Assembly (NCBI RefSeq): GCF_004745635.1
Contig: NZ_SRLB01000010.1
Coordinates: forward strand, 1-64,000
Reading direction: 5' to 3'
DNA: 64,000 nucleotides
DNA from: Methylobacterium nonmethylotrophicum
GTDB lineage: Bacteria > Pseudomonadota > Alphaproteobacteria > Rhizobiales > Beijerinckiaceae
The stretch's first letter is position 1. Each line of letters starts with the position of its first letter. Made by a program: the position numbers and the translations under genes. The notes below the pieces were generated by a model. It made no database searches. It saw only the letters and a program-made list of their open reading frames with translations, and was not told where the DNA came from. This document shows, piece by piece, positions 20,587 to 27,983 of the stretch.

Positions 20587-21138
20587 CTATTCCCCGCGGT
20601 GCGGCGGGCTCGCGATCTTCGCCGGATCGGGCGCGTCCGCGACCGCCGCGTGCAGGACCGATGCGATGAAGGCACCCTTCGCGGCCCGGTACGCCTCCAT
20701 CGGCCGGCCATGGAACGCGCGCTTGAGGTCGTTGTAGCGCCGGAGCCGGTCCGGATCGCGCCGCAGGGCCTCCGCGAAGCGGTGGAAGTCGTCGTACGCC
20801 CCGCCTCGCACGACCAGCTGGATGCCGAGAGGCGGCACCCGGTCCCCGTCCTCGAAGGCGGCGAAGTCCTCCGTGCGGTCCGACCCGGTGTTGCGCGTGA
20901 AGCGCCCGGCGAGGGCGGCGTCCGCCTGCGCGAAGTCGGCCGCCTCGACCCTGACGACGATGTCGAGGTCGCCCTTGGTCAGGCAGCCCGGGATCGCGGT
21001 CGCGCCGACATGCAGAAGCTCGGCCGTGGCGGGCAGCACGGCGGCGAGGTCCCCGGCGAGGGCCGCGAACAGGCGGTCGGCGGCCGCGCGGGCGGCCTGC
21101 GGGTCGGGGGCCAGCACGAAGATCTCGCCATGAGCCAT
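20587..21138 (-). CDS. GrpB family protein (UPF0157)
   Basis: The 183-residue protein belongs to the GrpB/UPF0157 family, which has a nucleotidyltransferase-like fold and sometimes sits with dephospho-CoA kinase. Diagnostic segments are LLHVGATAIPGCLTKGDLDI and, near the end, YNDLKRAFHG with EAYRAAKGAFI. ATG 21138 has GGAGGGAGG upstream at good spacing, so I prefer it to the in-frame start at 21168. The biochemical role is unknown. A 242-base region without genes separates it from metY. Confidence 0.8.
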   Translation of the reverse strand: MAHGEIFVLAPDPQAARAAADRLFAALAGDLAAVLPATAELLHVGATAIPGCLTKGDLDIVVRVEAADFAQADAALAGRFTRNTGSDRTEDFAAFEDGDRVPPLGIQLVVRGGAYDDFHRFAEALRRDPDRLRRYNDLKRAFHGRPMEAYRAAKGAFIASVLHAAVADAPDPAKIASPPHRGE

Positions 21139-21202
21139 GCCGGCCTCCCTCCGGTCTGACGCGGGCAATGGGACGGACGCGGCCGCCCGGCCCGCAGCGG
21201 CG

Positions 21203-21490
21203 TCACCGGGAGTGCCGGTGACGGCGACGGTGGTGATGGCGCCGGCCCGGCAGGTCGGTGCGGTAGGCGCGCCGACCCGGATCGATGCCGAGCACGCCGT
21301 TGACGCCGCCGACGGCCCCGCCGACCGCGCCCCCGACGATGCCGCCGATCGGCCCGCCGACCCGGTTGCCCTCGCGGGCGCCGCGTTCGATGCCGCCGGG
21401 AACGCCCTGCGCCTCGGCCGCGCCCGAGAAGGCCAGGGTCGAGAGGGCCAGGGTCGAGAGGGCGAGGGCGGCGATGAGCCTGAGCGTCAT
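21203..21490 (-). CDS. Small secreted glycine-zipper protein
   Basis: The ~95-residue product starts with a signal peptide (cleavage likely after AAEA in SGAAEAQG). A glycine-zipper stretch follows with repeated GG spaced by small residues (VGGPIGGIVGGAVGGAVGG), and then a basic histidine/arginine tail RRHHHRRRHRH. Glycine zippers of this sort occur in small outer-membrane or periplasmic proteins. The His-rich tail could bind metal, which is inference only. The signal peptide contains a perfect 15-bp tandem duplication (21434-21463). No function is assigned; ATG 21499 is an alternative start. Confidence 0.65.
   Translation of the reverse strand: MTLRLIAALALSTLALSTLAFSGAAEAQGVPGGIERGAREGNRVGGPIGGIVGGAVGGAVGGVNGVLGIDPGRRAYRTDLPGRRHHHRRRHRHSR
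21434..21463. repeat. Perfect 15-bp tandem duplication inside a signal peptide
   Basis: The unit CAGGGTCGAGAGGGC occurs twice in a row (21434-21448 and 21449-21463). In the small glycine-zipper gene it encodes repeated five-residue steps of A-L-S-T-L in the hydrophobic core of the signal peptide, so unit changes would alter its length without a frameshift. Confidence 0.85.
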
Positions 21491-21736
21491 GAGCGTCACT
21501 CCGAGGCGGCCGGCGGGAGCCCGGCCCGTCGCCAGGACAACGGCCGAGCCGGGCGGAAGTGGCGGGGGTGCCGCGCGATCGACGGATGTCGTTACCGAAA
21601 CGTCACGGTGCCGGAAACCGGCCGGGCTGCACGGCGGATTGGCCGCCTGCCGCCTGGTCGCGGGTGCCCGGCCCGCCGCGCCCCGTGGCCGACACGGCGC
21701 AGCGGCGTCGCCTCCCGTCCTCCGCGGGGCGACCGC

Positions 21737-22711
21737 TCAGAGACCGCGAAGCAGGGCGAGCAGAACGTCCGGCTCGTCGAGGTCCAGCACCACCGGCAGC
21801 GTCGCCACCGGCATTCCCTCCGGCAGGCGCACCCGGTCCTTCTCGGTCGTCACCAGCAGGAGCTTCCTGCGCGCCGCTTCCGCCGTCAGCGCCTCGGCCT
21901 CCGCGGGCGTGAAGGCATGGTGGTCCGGGAAGGCGCGGGTCTCGCGCAGGTCGGCGCCGAGGTCGCGCAGGGTCGCGAAGAATTTTTCGGGCCGGCCGAT
22001 CCCCGCGAAGGCCAGGACCGGCTGCCCGCGCAGGGCCGCGGCCGAGACCGGATCCGGCGCGAGCCGCCCGCGCAGGGCCGGCAGGCCGCGGGCCCGCGCC
22101 TGCGCCAGCACCCGCGCCCCGGGCGCCCCGCCGCCGATCACCAGGACGGCGTCGATCCGCCCCCATTGCATCGCGGCGGGCGCCCGCAGGGGCCCTGCCG
22201 GAACGACCAAGCCATTGCCGAGACCGACCGCGCCGTCGAACACCGCCAGCGCCAGGTCCTTGACGAGGCTCGGGTTCTGCAAGCCGTCATCCATCACCAC
22301 GACGTCGGCGCCGGCCTCCAGGCAGGCGATCGCCCCGGCGATCCGGTCGCGGGCGACGATCGCCGGGGCGGCGCGGGCGAGGAGCAGCGGCTCGTCGCCG
22401 ACGTCGCGCGCGGCATGCCGCGCCGGATCGACCCGGACCGGGCCGGCAAGCCGCCCGCCATAGCCCCGGCTCAGGAAGGCCGGGCGGCGGCCGAGGTCGC
22501 GCAAGTGATCCGCCACCGCGAGGGCCGTCGGCGTCTTGCCGGCGCCGCCGAGGGTGACGTTGCCGATGCAGATCACCGGGCAGGGCGCCGCGGCGCCCCT
22601 CCGCGCCATCCGGCGGGCGGCGAGCGTCCCGTAGATCGCGGCGAGGGGCGAGAGCAGCCGGGCCGCCGGCGACGGCGCCTCGCGCCACCAGAAGCCCGGC
22701 GGCCGCCTCAC
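21737..22711 (-). CDS. lpxK: Tetraacyldisaccharide 4'-kinase (LpxK)
   Basis: LpxK phosphorylates the 4' position of the lipid A disaccharide at the inner membrane. The 324-residue protein has the N-terminal PPGFWW membrane-contact segment, the P-loop GGAGKTP (residues 55-61) within GNVTLGGAGKTPTALAVADH, LSRGYGG, and the DDG(L/F)Q signature in VVMDDGLQNPSL. The start is GTG 22711, which overlaps the waaA stop by four bases (GTGA), indicating translational coupling in a DUF374-waaA-lpxK operon. Confidence 0.94.
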   Translation of the reverse strand: MRRPPGFWWREAPSPAARLLSPLAAIYGTLAARRMARRGAAAPCPVICIGNVTLGGAGKTPTALAVADHLRDLGRRPAFLSRGYGGRLAGPVRVDPARHAARDVGDEPLLLARAAPAIVARDRIAGAIACLEAGADVVVMDDGLQNPSLVKDLALAVFDGAVGLGNGLVVPAGPLRAPAAMQWGRIDAVLVIGGGAPGARVLAQARARGLPALRGRLAPDPVSAAALRGQPVLAFAGIGRPEKFFATLRDLGADLRETRAFPDHHAFTPAEAEALTAEAARRKLLLVTTEKDRVRLPEGMPVATLPVVLDLDEPDVLLALLRGL

Positions 22712-24012
22712 GAGGCGAACCGCCCGGCGATGATCAGCTGGCAGATGAAGGGCTCGAGGGCGGCCATCGCCCGCTCGGTCGCCCCGCCCGCCTCCTCGAT
22801 CGCCGCTGCGGCGGCACGGGCCATCGCCTGGCGGCCGGCCGGGTCGGAGAGGAGCCCGTCGAGCGCCGCGATCAGCCCCTCGCCGTCCCGCACCAGGCGC
22901 GCGCCCCCGGCGCGGTCGAGGGCGGCGTAGACCTGGGCGAAGTTGCGCACGTGCGGGCCGTACAGGATCGCGGCGCCGAGCCGGGCCGGCTCGATCGGGT
23001 TCTGGCCGCCGTGGCGGGCCAGCGACCCGCCGACGAAGACGAGCGGGCACAGGCGGTAGAACAGGCCGAGCTCCCCCACCGTGTCGGCGACGTAGAGGTC
23101 GACCTTGTCGTGCGGCTGGCCTCCGGTCGCCCGGCGCCCGACCCTGAGGCCCGCCGCCACCGCGTCGGCAGCGACCGCCGGCCCGCGCTCGGGGTGGCGC
23201 GGCACCACGATGGTGAGGAGGTCGGGATGGCGCCGCGCCAGCGCCCGGTGGGCGGCGGTGGCGGCCGCCTCCTCCCCCGGATGGGTCGAGGCGGCGAGCC
23301 AGACCGGGCGCCCGGCGATCACGCGGGCGAGCTGGCGCAGCGCTTCAGGATCCGCCGGGGGAGGGCCGGCATCGAATTTCAGGTTGCCGCCCGCGACCAC
23401 CCGGGGCGCGCCGAGGCGGGCGAACCGCTCCGCCTCCTCCTGGCTCTGGGCGAGGCAGAGCGCGAAGCGCGACAGGAGGGCGCGGGCGACCGCCGGCGTC
23501 CGGGACCAGCCTCGCGCCGAGCGCTCGGACATGCGCCCGTTGACCAGGATCAGCGGCACCCCGCGCCCGTGCAGCGCCAGGATGGTGTTGGGCCAGATCT
23601 CGGATTCGGCCACCAGCGCCAGGTCCGGACGCCAGTGGTCGAGGAAGCGGGCGAGGTAGCGCGGCGCGTCGAGGGGGGCGAACTGGTGCAGGGCACCGCG
23701 CGGCAGGCGGCGCGCCAGCAGCTCCGCCGAGGTGCGGGTGCCGGAGGTGACCAGCACCGTGAAGCCGCGCCGGGTGAGGCGCTCGACGAGGCCGAGGAGC
23801 GACAGGGCCTCGCCGATGCTGGCACCGTGCGCCCAGACCAGGGGACCGTCGGGGCGCGGCTTGCCGGGCCGCCCGGTGCGCTCGGGCAGGCGCACGGGAT
23901 CCTCCTTGCCGCGCCGGCGCCGGACCGCGAGCAGGCCGGCCAGCGCCGGCTCGAGCGCGATCAGCCCGTAATGGTAGGCGCGCAGCAGCGCCGGGACCGC
24001 CTCGCGCCTCAT
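22708..24012 (-). CDS. waaA: 3-deoxy-D-manno-octulosonic acid transferase (WaaA/KdtA)
   Basis: WaaA adds Kdo from CMP-Kdo to lipid A precursors. The 434-residue protein has an N-terminal membrane-anchoring helix, the family HGASIGE segment (62-68) with catalytic Glu68, the ESEIWPN motif, and the nucleotide-sugar site GGSLARHGGQNPIEPA. It overlaps both neighbours by four bases (ATGA with the DUF374 gene, GTGA with lpxK). The number of Kdo residues added cannot be told from sequence. Confidence 0.94.
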   Translation of the reverse strand: MRREAVPALLRAYHYGLIALEPALAGLLAVRRRRGKEDPVRLPERTGRPGKPRPDGPLVWAHGASIGEALSLLGLVERLTRRGFTVLVTSGTRTSAELLARRLPRGALHQFAPLDAPRYLARFLDHWRPDLALVAESEIWPNTILALHGRGVPLILVNGRMSERSARGWSRTPAVARALLSRFALCLAQSQEEAERFARLGAPRVVAGGNLKFDAGPPPADPEALRQLARVIAGRPVWLAASTHPGEEAAATAAHRALARRHPDLLTIVVPRHPERGPAVAADAVAAGLRVGRRATGGQPHDKVDLYVADTVGELGLFYRLCPLVFVGGSLARHGGQNPIEPARLGAAILYGPHVRNFAQVYAALDRAGGARLVRDGEGLIAALDGLLSDPAGRQAMARAAAAAIEEAGGATERAMAALEPFICQLIIAGRFAS

Positions 24013-24740
24013 CGCGCGCGGGGCTCCTTGCGCCCGTGGACCGGGTCGACCCGGCCGACCTGCGCGAAGGCTCGGGCATGGACGGCGTTGAGGTCGGTCT
24101 CGATGCGCAGGCGCGCCGCCTCGAGCCCCGCCGGATCGAGGTCGCGCGGGACCGTGATCGGCTCGCCGAACGCCATCACGCCGCGGCCGAAGGGCAGGCC
24201 GAGGCTCGCCCGGTCCCAGCTGTCGAACTGCAGGTAGCGGCTCGTCACCACGGCGGTCGGCACCACCGGCCGGCCGGAGAGCCGGGCCAGCAGCACGATG
24301 CCCTCGCCGCAGCGGCGCGACACCTTGGGCACGTCGGCGCTGAAGGCGACCGATTCGCCGTCGTCGAGCGCCTTGAGGCAGCCGCGCAGGGCCTGGATCC
24401 CGCCCTTGGCCCAGACGTCGCTCGACCGCCGGGCGCCGGAGCCGCGCATCACCCGGACGCCGAGGCGCTCCAGCACCGCGGTGTTCAGGCCCCCGTCGAC
24501 CGAGCGCGACACCATGGTGGCGGCCCGGTCCTGCGGGCGGCGCACGAACGGCACCATCAGGTGCTGGCCGTGCCACATCGCGATGATGAAGGGCCGCAGG
24601 GGCGACAGCCAGTCATAGGCCTGCGGCGGGTCGAGGCTGAAGCGGTTCGTGCGCCGCACCAGCCTCAGGTAGCTCGCGCCGAGGAAGCCGAGGCTCTCCT
24701 GGGCCGCCCGGCTGCGGGCGATGCGGGTGACGACGCTCAT
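24009..24740 (-). CDS. DUF374 family lysophospholipid acyltransferase-like protein
   Basis: The 243-residue protein belongs to the DUF374 branch of the lysophospholipid acyltransferase superfamily, usually found just upstream of waaA. It shows the MWHGQHLMVPF block containing the conserved His, the SRSVDGG segment and the FSADVPKV motif. Members are thought to acylate lipid A or Kdo-lipid intermediates, inferred from fold and neighbourhood. ATG 24740 begins at MSVVTRIARSRAAQ; the frame is open further but the extension is low-complexity. Confidence 0.85.
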   Translation of the reverse strand: MSVVTRIARSRAAQESLGFLGASYLRLVRRTNRFSLDPPQAYDWLSPLRPFIIAMWHGQHLMVPFVRRPQDRAATMVSRSVDGGLNTAVLERLGVRVMRGSGARRSSDVWAKGGIQALRGCLKALDDGESVAFSADVPKVSRRCGEGIVLLARLSGRPVVPTAVVTSRYLQFDSWDRASLGLPFGRGVMAFGEPITVPRDLDPAGLEAARLRIETDLNAVHARAFAQVGRVDPVHGRKEPRAR

Positions 24741-25190
24741 GCAGGCACTTCGTGGAGGGGACGCTCTCGCGCGGGACGCCGCGACGCCGGCCCGGGCCGG
24801 GCGGCCCCCGTGAATCCGGGCGCCCTCATGCTCCGTTCGGGCCCGCGAGGCAACCGCCGCCTGGTTGCAGGGACATGACGCCGCGTCCGGGATCGCACCC
24901 GCGGGCGCGTCAGTGCGGTTCCGGCGTGGGCGGGGGAGCCGCCGCACGGTTCCACTTCAGCGGCGGCTGCCAGGGTCGATCCCCGCGTCGGCGGGGGAGC
25001 CTCTGCCGCTGAAGTGGCTGATGCCGTTCACGATGTCATAGAGCGCCGTGTTGTGCGGATGCGAAACACGACCCCTCGCGGTCGGAGAGAATGCCGGGCT
25101 CGGGCCCGGTCGTCGAGGGGCTGCGATGCCCCCGGGGGATCGGCTCGGGCCGGTGGCACATCCGGAAGGAAAGCGGCCGCCGGAACGCCT
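24741..25190. other. Gene-free region upstream of mbfA
   Basis: No convincing coding frame is present in this 450-base stretch between the DUF374 start and the mbfA operator. It is GC-rich, with two overlapping alternative hairpins at 24937-25017. The promoter of the DUF374-waaA-lpxK operon is expected near 24745-24850, but I could not pick out boxes with confidence. Confidence 0.5.
24937..25017. repeat. Overlapping, mutually exclusive inverted repeats
   Basis: CCACTTCAGCGGC (24952-24964) pairs perfectly with GCCGCTGAAGTGG (25005-25017), 13 bp, enclosing a small CCCCGC-GTCG-GCGGGG hairpin (24981-24996). The same left arm can instead pair upstream: AGCCGCCGC (24937-24945) with GCGGCGGCT (24960-24968), 9 bp. 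The two structures cannot coexist. Terminator, transcript processing or a decayed palindromic repeat are all possible. Confidence 0.6.
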
Positions 25191-25234
25191 TGTTTGGAAT
25201 GGCTCCAATCTATAGATTGGAGCCATTCCAAACA
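25191..25234. promoter_or_regulatory. Perfect 44-bp palindrome with two Irr/ICE-like dyads at the mbfA promoter
   Basis: Bases 25191-25234 read identically on both strands, centred on TCTATAGA. Each half contains an imperfect dyad: TTTGGAATGGCTCCAAT (25193-25209) and its reverse complement (25216-25232). These match 12 of the 14 defined positions of the iron control element pattern TTTRGAA-N3-TTCYAAA bound by Irr. TTGTTT (25190-25195) and TAGATT (25213-25218), 17 bases apart, could be the promoter boxes, both inside the palindrome. The AGGAG ribosome site starts at its last base. Irr repression of mbfA is known in related genera. Confidence 0.72.
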
Positions 25235-25245
25235 GGAGCACAGGC

Positions 25246-26214
25246 ATGAAGGCCCTGACCGATCTCACCGAGCGCGAGGTGCTGGCCCTCGCCATCGCCA
25301 GCGAGGAGGAGGATTCCCGCATCTACCGCAGCTTCGCCGAGAGCCTGGAGGCCGATCTGCCGGGCTCCGCCCGGCTGTTCGCCGCGATGGCCGACGAGGA
25401 GCGGGGCCACCGCGACGACCTCACCGCCGCCTACCGCGAGCGATTCGGCGAGCACCTGCCGCCCCTGCGGCGCGAGGACGTGAAGGGCTTTCCGCGCCGG
25501 CGGGCCTTCTGGTGGCAGGGACTCGATGCCGCGCGGATGCGGCGGGAGGCGGAGGCGATGGAGGCGCAGTCCGCCGGCTTCTACGAGCGGGCGGCGGAGA
25601 TGACCCGCGACCTCGGGGTGCGCCAGCTCTTCACGCGGCTCGCCGAGATCGAGCGCGACCACGGCCGCCGGGCCGGGGCGCTCGCCGCCGAGCAGGAGAC
25701 CGGCGACGCCGCCGCCGAGGAGGCCCGCGCCGCCCACCGCCTGTTCGTGCTGCGCTACGTCCAGCCGGGCCTCGCCGGGCTGATCGACGGCTCGGTCTCG
25801 ACGCTGGCGCCGCTCTTCGCCGCCGCCTTCGCCACCCACAACAACTGGCAGACCTTCCTGGTCGGGCTCGCGGCCTCGATCGGCGCCGGCATCAGCATGG
25901 GGTTCACGGAAGCCCTGTCCGACGACGGCAGCATCACCGGGCGCGGCTCGCCCTGGCTGCGCGGCCTCGTCTGCGGGGTGATGACGGCGGTGGGGGGGCT
26001 GGGCCACACGCTGCCCTACCTGGTGCCGGATTCCTGGTCGAACGCCTTCGCGATCGCGACGGTCCTGGCCTCCCTGGTGGTGGCGATCGAGCTTCTGGTC
26101 ATCTCCGGGATCCGCACCCGCTACATGGAGACGCCGTTCTGGCGCGCCGCCCTGCAGGTGGTGCTCGGCGGCGTGCTGGTGCTGCTCGCCGGCGTGGCGA
26201 TCGGGAGCGTGTGA
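25246..26214 (+). CDS. mbfA: Membrane-bound ferritin MbfA (erythrin-VIT1 family iron exporter)
   Basis: MbfA exports or detoxifies iron and protects against peroxide in rhizobial relatives. The 322-residue protein joins an N-terminal ferritin-like domain (1-150) to a C-terminal VIT1-like membrane domain (170-322). Likely di-iron ligands are Glu20/21, Glu52 and His55 (DEERGH), Glu106, and Glu136 and His139 (EIERDH). The membrane part begins with GLIDGSVSTLAPL, the VIT-type DG motif, and has about five helices. ATG 25246 is 7 bases after AGGAG. Its promoter is covered by the 44-bp palindrome, consistent with Irr control. It stands alone; glcF follows after 133 bases. Confidence 0.93.
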   Translation: MKALTDLTEREVLALAIASEEEDSRIYRSFAESLEADLPGSARLFAAMADEERGHRDDLTAAYRERFGEHLPPLRREDVKGFPRRRAFWWQGLDAARMRREAEAMEAQSAGFYERAAEMTRDLGVRQLFTRLAEIERDHGRRAGALAAEQETGDAAAEEARAAHRLFVLRYVQPGLAGLIDGSVSTLAPLFAAAFATHNNWQTFLVGLAASIGAGISMGFTEALSDDGSITGRGSPWLRGLVCGVMTAVGGLGHTLPYLVPDSWSNAFAIATVLASLVVAIELLVISGIRTRYMETPFWRAALQVVLGGVLVLLAGVAIGSV

Positions 26215-26347
26215 GGGGCATGCGCGTGCGGCACCATGCGCGAGGGGCGGCGGCGAATGCCGCTCCCGCCACCTTGAAAATGGTCTAGAAACCGGGGACG
26301 CGAAGGCAGCGAAGAAACGCCCCCGAGAAACACCCCGAGGACACGCC

Positions 26348-27691
26348 GTGCAGACCAGTTTCACCCCCGCGCAGCTCGCCGACCCAGCCATGGCGGCCTC
26401 GGAGAAGATCCTGCGCACCTGCGTGCATTGCGGCTTCTGCACCGCCACCTGCCCGACCTACCTGCTGCTCGGCGACGAGCTCGATTCGCCGCGCGGGCGC
26501 ATCTACCTGATCAAGGACATGCTGGAGGGCGGCAAGCCCGCGAGCCCCGAGGTGGTCAAGCACGTCGACCGCTGCCTGTCGTGCCTGTCCTGCATGACGA
26601 CCTGCCCGTCGGGGGTGCACTACATGCACCTCGTCGACCACGCCCGCGCCCATATCGAGAAGACCTATGCCCGCCCGGCGGAGGACCGCGCCGTGCGGGC
26701 TGTGCTCGCCCGCGTGCTGCCCTACCCGAACCGCTTCCGCCTCGCGCTGCTCGGCGCCACCCTCGGCCGGCCGTTCCGGGGCCTCGCCGCCAGGGTGCCG
26801 AAGGTCGGCAACCGGCTCGCCGCGATGCTCGACCTCGCGCCCGCCGCGCTGCCGAACCGCTCCCCGCAGGACAAGCCCGGCCGGTTCCCGGCCTCCGGCC
26901 CGCGCCGGGGCCGGGTGGCGCTCCTGCGCGGCTGCGCCCAGAGCGTGCTGCGGCCGGACTTCAACGAGGCGGCGATCCGGCTCCTCACCCGCCACGGCGT
27001 CGAGGTGGTGCAGGCCAAGGGCGAGGGCTGCTGCGGCGCGCTCACCCACCATATGGGCCACGAGGACTCGTCGCACGCGCTCGCGAAGCGCACCATCGAC
27101 GCCTGGATCGCCGAAATGGACGGCGAGGGGCTCGATGCCATCGTGGTCACGGCCTCCGGCTGCGGCACCACGATCAAGGATTACGGCTTCATGTTCCGCG
27201 ACGACCCGGCCTATGCGGAGAAAGCCGCGCGGGTGGCGGGGATCGCCCGCGACGTCACCGAGTACGTGACCGCCCTCGGCCTGTCCGAGCCGGTGGTCGA
27301 GACCGACCTCGTCGTCGCCTACCACTCCGCCTGCTCGATGCAGCACGGGCAGGGATTGCGCACCGAGCCGAAGGCGCTGCTCGCCCGCGCCGGCTTCACC
27401 GTGAAGGACGTGCCGGAGGGCCATATCTGCTGCGGCTCGGCCGGCACCTACAACATCCTGCAGCCGGAACTCGCCGCGCATCTGCGCGCCCGCAAGGTGG
27501 CGAACATCGAGCGCGTGCGGCCCGACGTGATCGCCACCGGCAATATCGGCTGCGCCACCCAGATCGGGAAGGGCACGGCGATCCCGATCGTCCACACGGT
27601 GGAACTCCTCGACTGGGCCACCGGCGGCCCGCGCCCGGCCGCCCTCGACGGCGTCGCCGCGCGGCGCCCGGCGCTCGCGGCGGCGGAATAG
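26348..27691 (+). CDS. glcF: Glycolate oxidase iron-sulfur subunit (GlcF)
   Basis: GlcF carries electrons in glycolate dehydrogenase, which oxidises glycolate to glyoxylate at the membrane with GlcD and GlcE. The 447-residue protein has two 4Fe-4S motifs: Cys25-x2-Cys28-x2-Cys31-x3-Cys35-Pro and Cys76-x2-Cys79-x2-Cys82-x3-Cys86-Pro. It also has two C-terminal cysteine-rich CCG domains, seen as EGCCGALTHH and HICCGSAGTYN. The start is GTG 26348 with GAGGA upstream. It is odd that glcD and glcE are not adjacent: mbfA lies upstream and a repeat downstream. Confidence 0.93.
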   Translation: MQTSFTPAQLADPAMAASEKILRTCVHCGFCTATCPTYLLLGDELDSPRGRIYLIKDMLEGGKPASPEVVKHVDRCLSCLSCMTTCPSGVHYMHLVDHARAHIEKTYARPAEDRAVRAVLARVLPYPNRFRLALLGATLGRPFRGLAARVPKVGNRLAAMLDLAPAALPNRSPQDKPGRFPASGPRRGRVALLRGCAQSVLRPDFNEAAIRLLTRHGVEVVQAKGEGCCGALTHHMGHEDSSHALAKRTIDAWIAEMDGEGLDAIVVTASGCGTTIKDYGFMFRDDPAYAEKAARVAGIARDVTEYVTALGLSEPVVETDLVVAYHSACSMQHGQGLRTEPKALLARAGFTVKDVPEGHICCGSAGTYNILQPELAAHLRARKVANIERVRPDVIATGNIGCATQIGKGTAIPIVHTVELLDWATGGPRPAALDGVAARRPALAAAE

Positions 27692-27773
27692 GGGCGGGGT
27701 CCGCGTCCTCTTCAGAACCTGTTCGCGTGAAATCTTCGCTGAGTATCGGAGTCGAAGTATCGATCCTGTCCTC

Positions 27774-27899
27774 CACCTCATCCTGAGGTGCTGCCGCTCG
27801 CGGCAGCCTCGAAGGAGGGCTCCAGATGGACCTGCGCCTTCTGGAGCCCTCCTTCGAGGTCAGTCGATCGTTGATCGACTGACACCTCAGGACGAGGTG
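27774..27899. repeat. 126-base cloverleaf-like palindromic repeat
   Basis: The element folds with no unpaired bases at the junction. The outer stem CACCTCATCCTGAGGTG (27774-27790) pairs with CACCTCAGGACGAGGTG (27883-27899), 16 of 17. Arm 1 is CTGCCG-CTCG-CGGCAG (27791-27806). Arm 2 is the perfect 20-bp stem CCTCGAAGGAGGGCTCCAGA (27807-27826) with 27840-27859 around a 13-base loop. Arm 3 is TCAGTCGATC-GTT-GATCGACTGA (27860-27882). It lies between convergent genes, so it may end transcription from both sides. The CCTCATCCTGAGG...CCTCGAAGGAGG pattern resembles dispersed REP-like repeats of methylobacteria and bradyrhizobia (from memory). Confidence 0.8.
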
Positions 27900-27983
27900 A
27901 GAGGATGGGTCTTCTCCGATGTTTTGTCGCTCATCTGCTGACGAATCGGATCGACCAGTCCCTGAGGCGTGCACCGGATCCCG

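Noticed and set aside
27692..27983. tRNA gene suggested by the cloverleaf fold
   Set aside because: The arms are far too long, there is no T-loop GTTCRA or anticodon arm, and the length is 126 bases. It is a palindromic repeat, not a tRNA.
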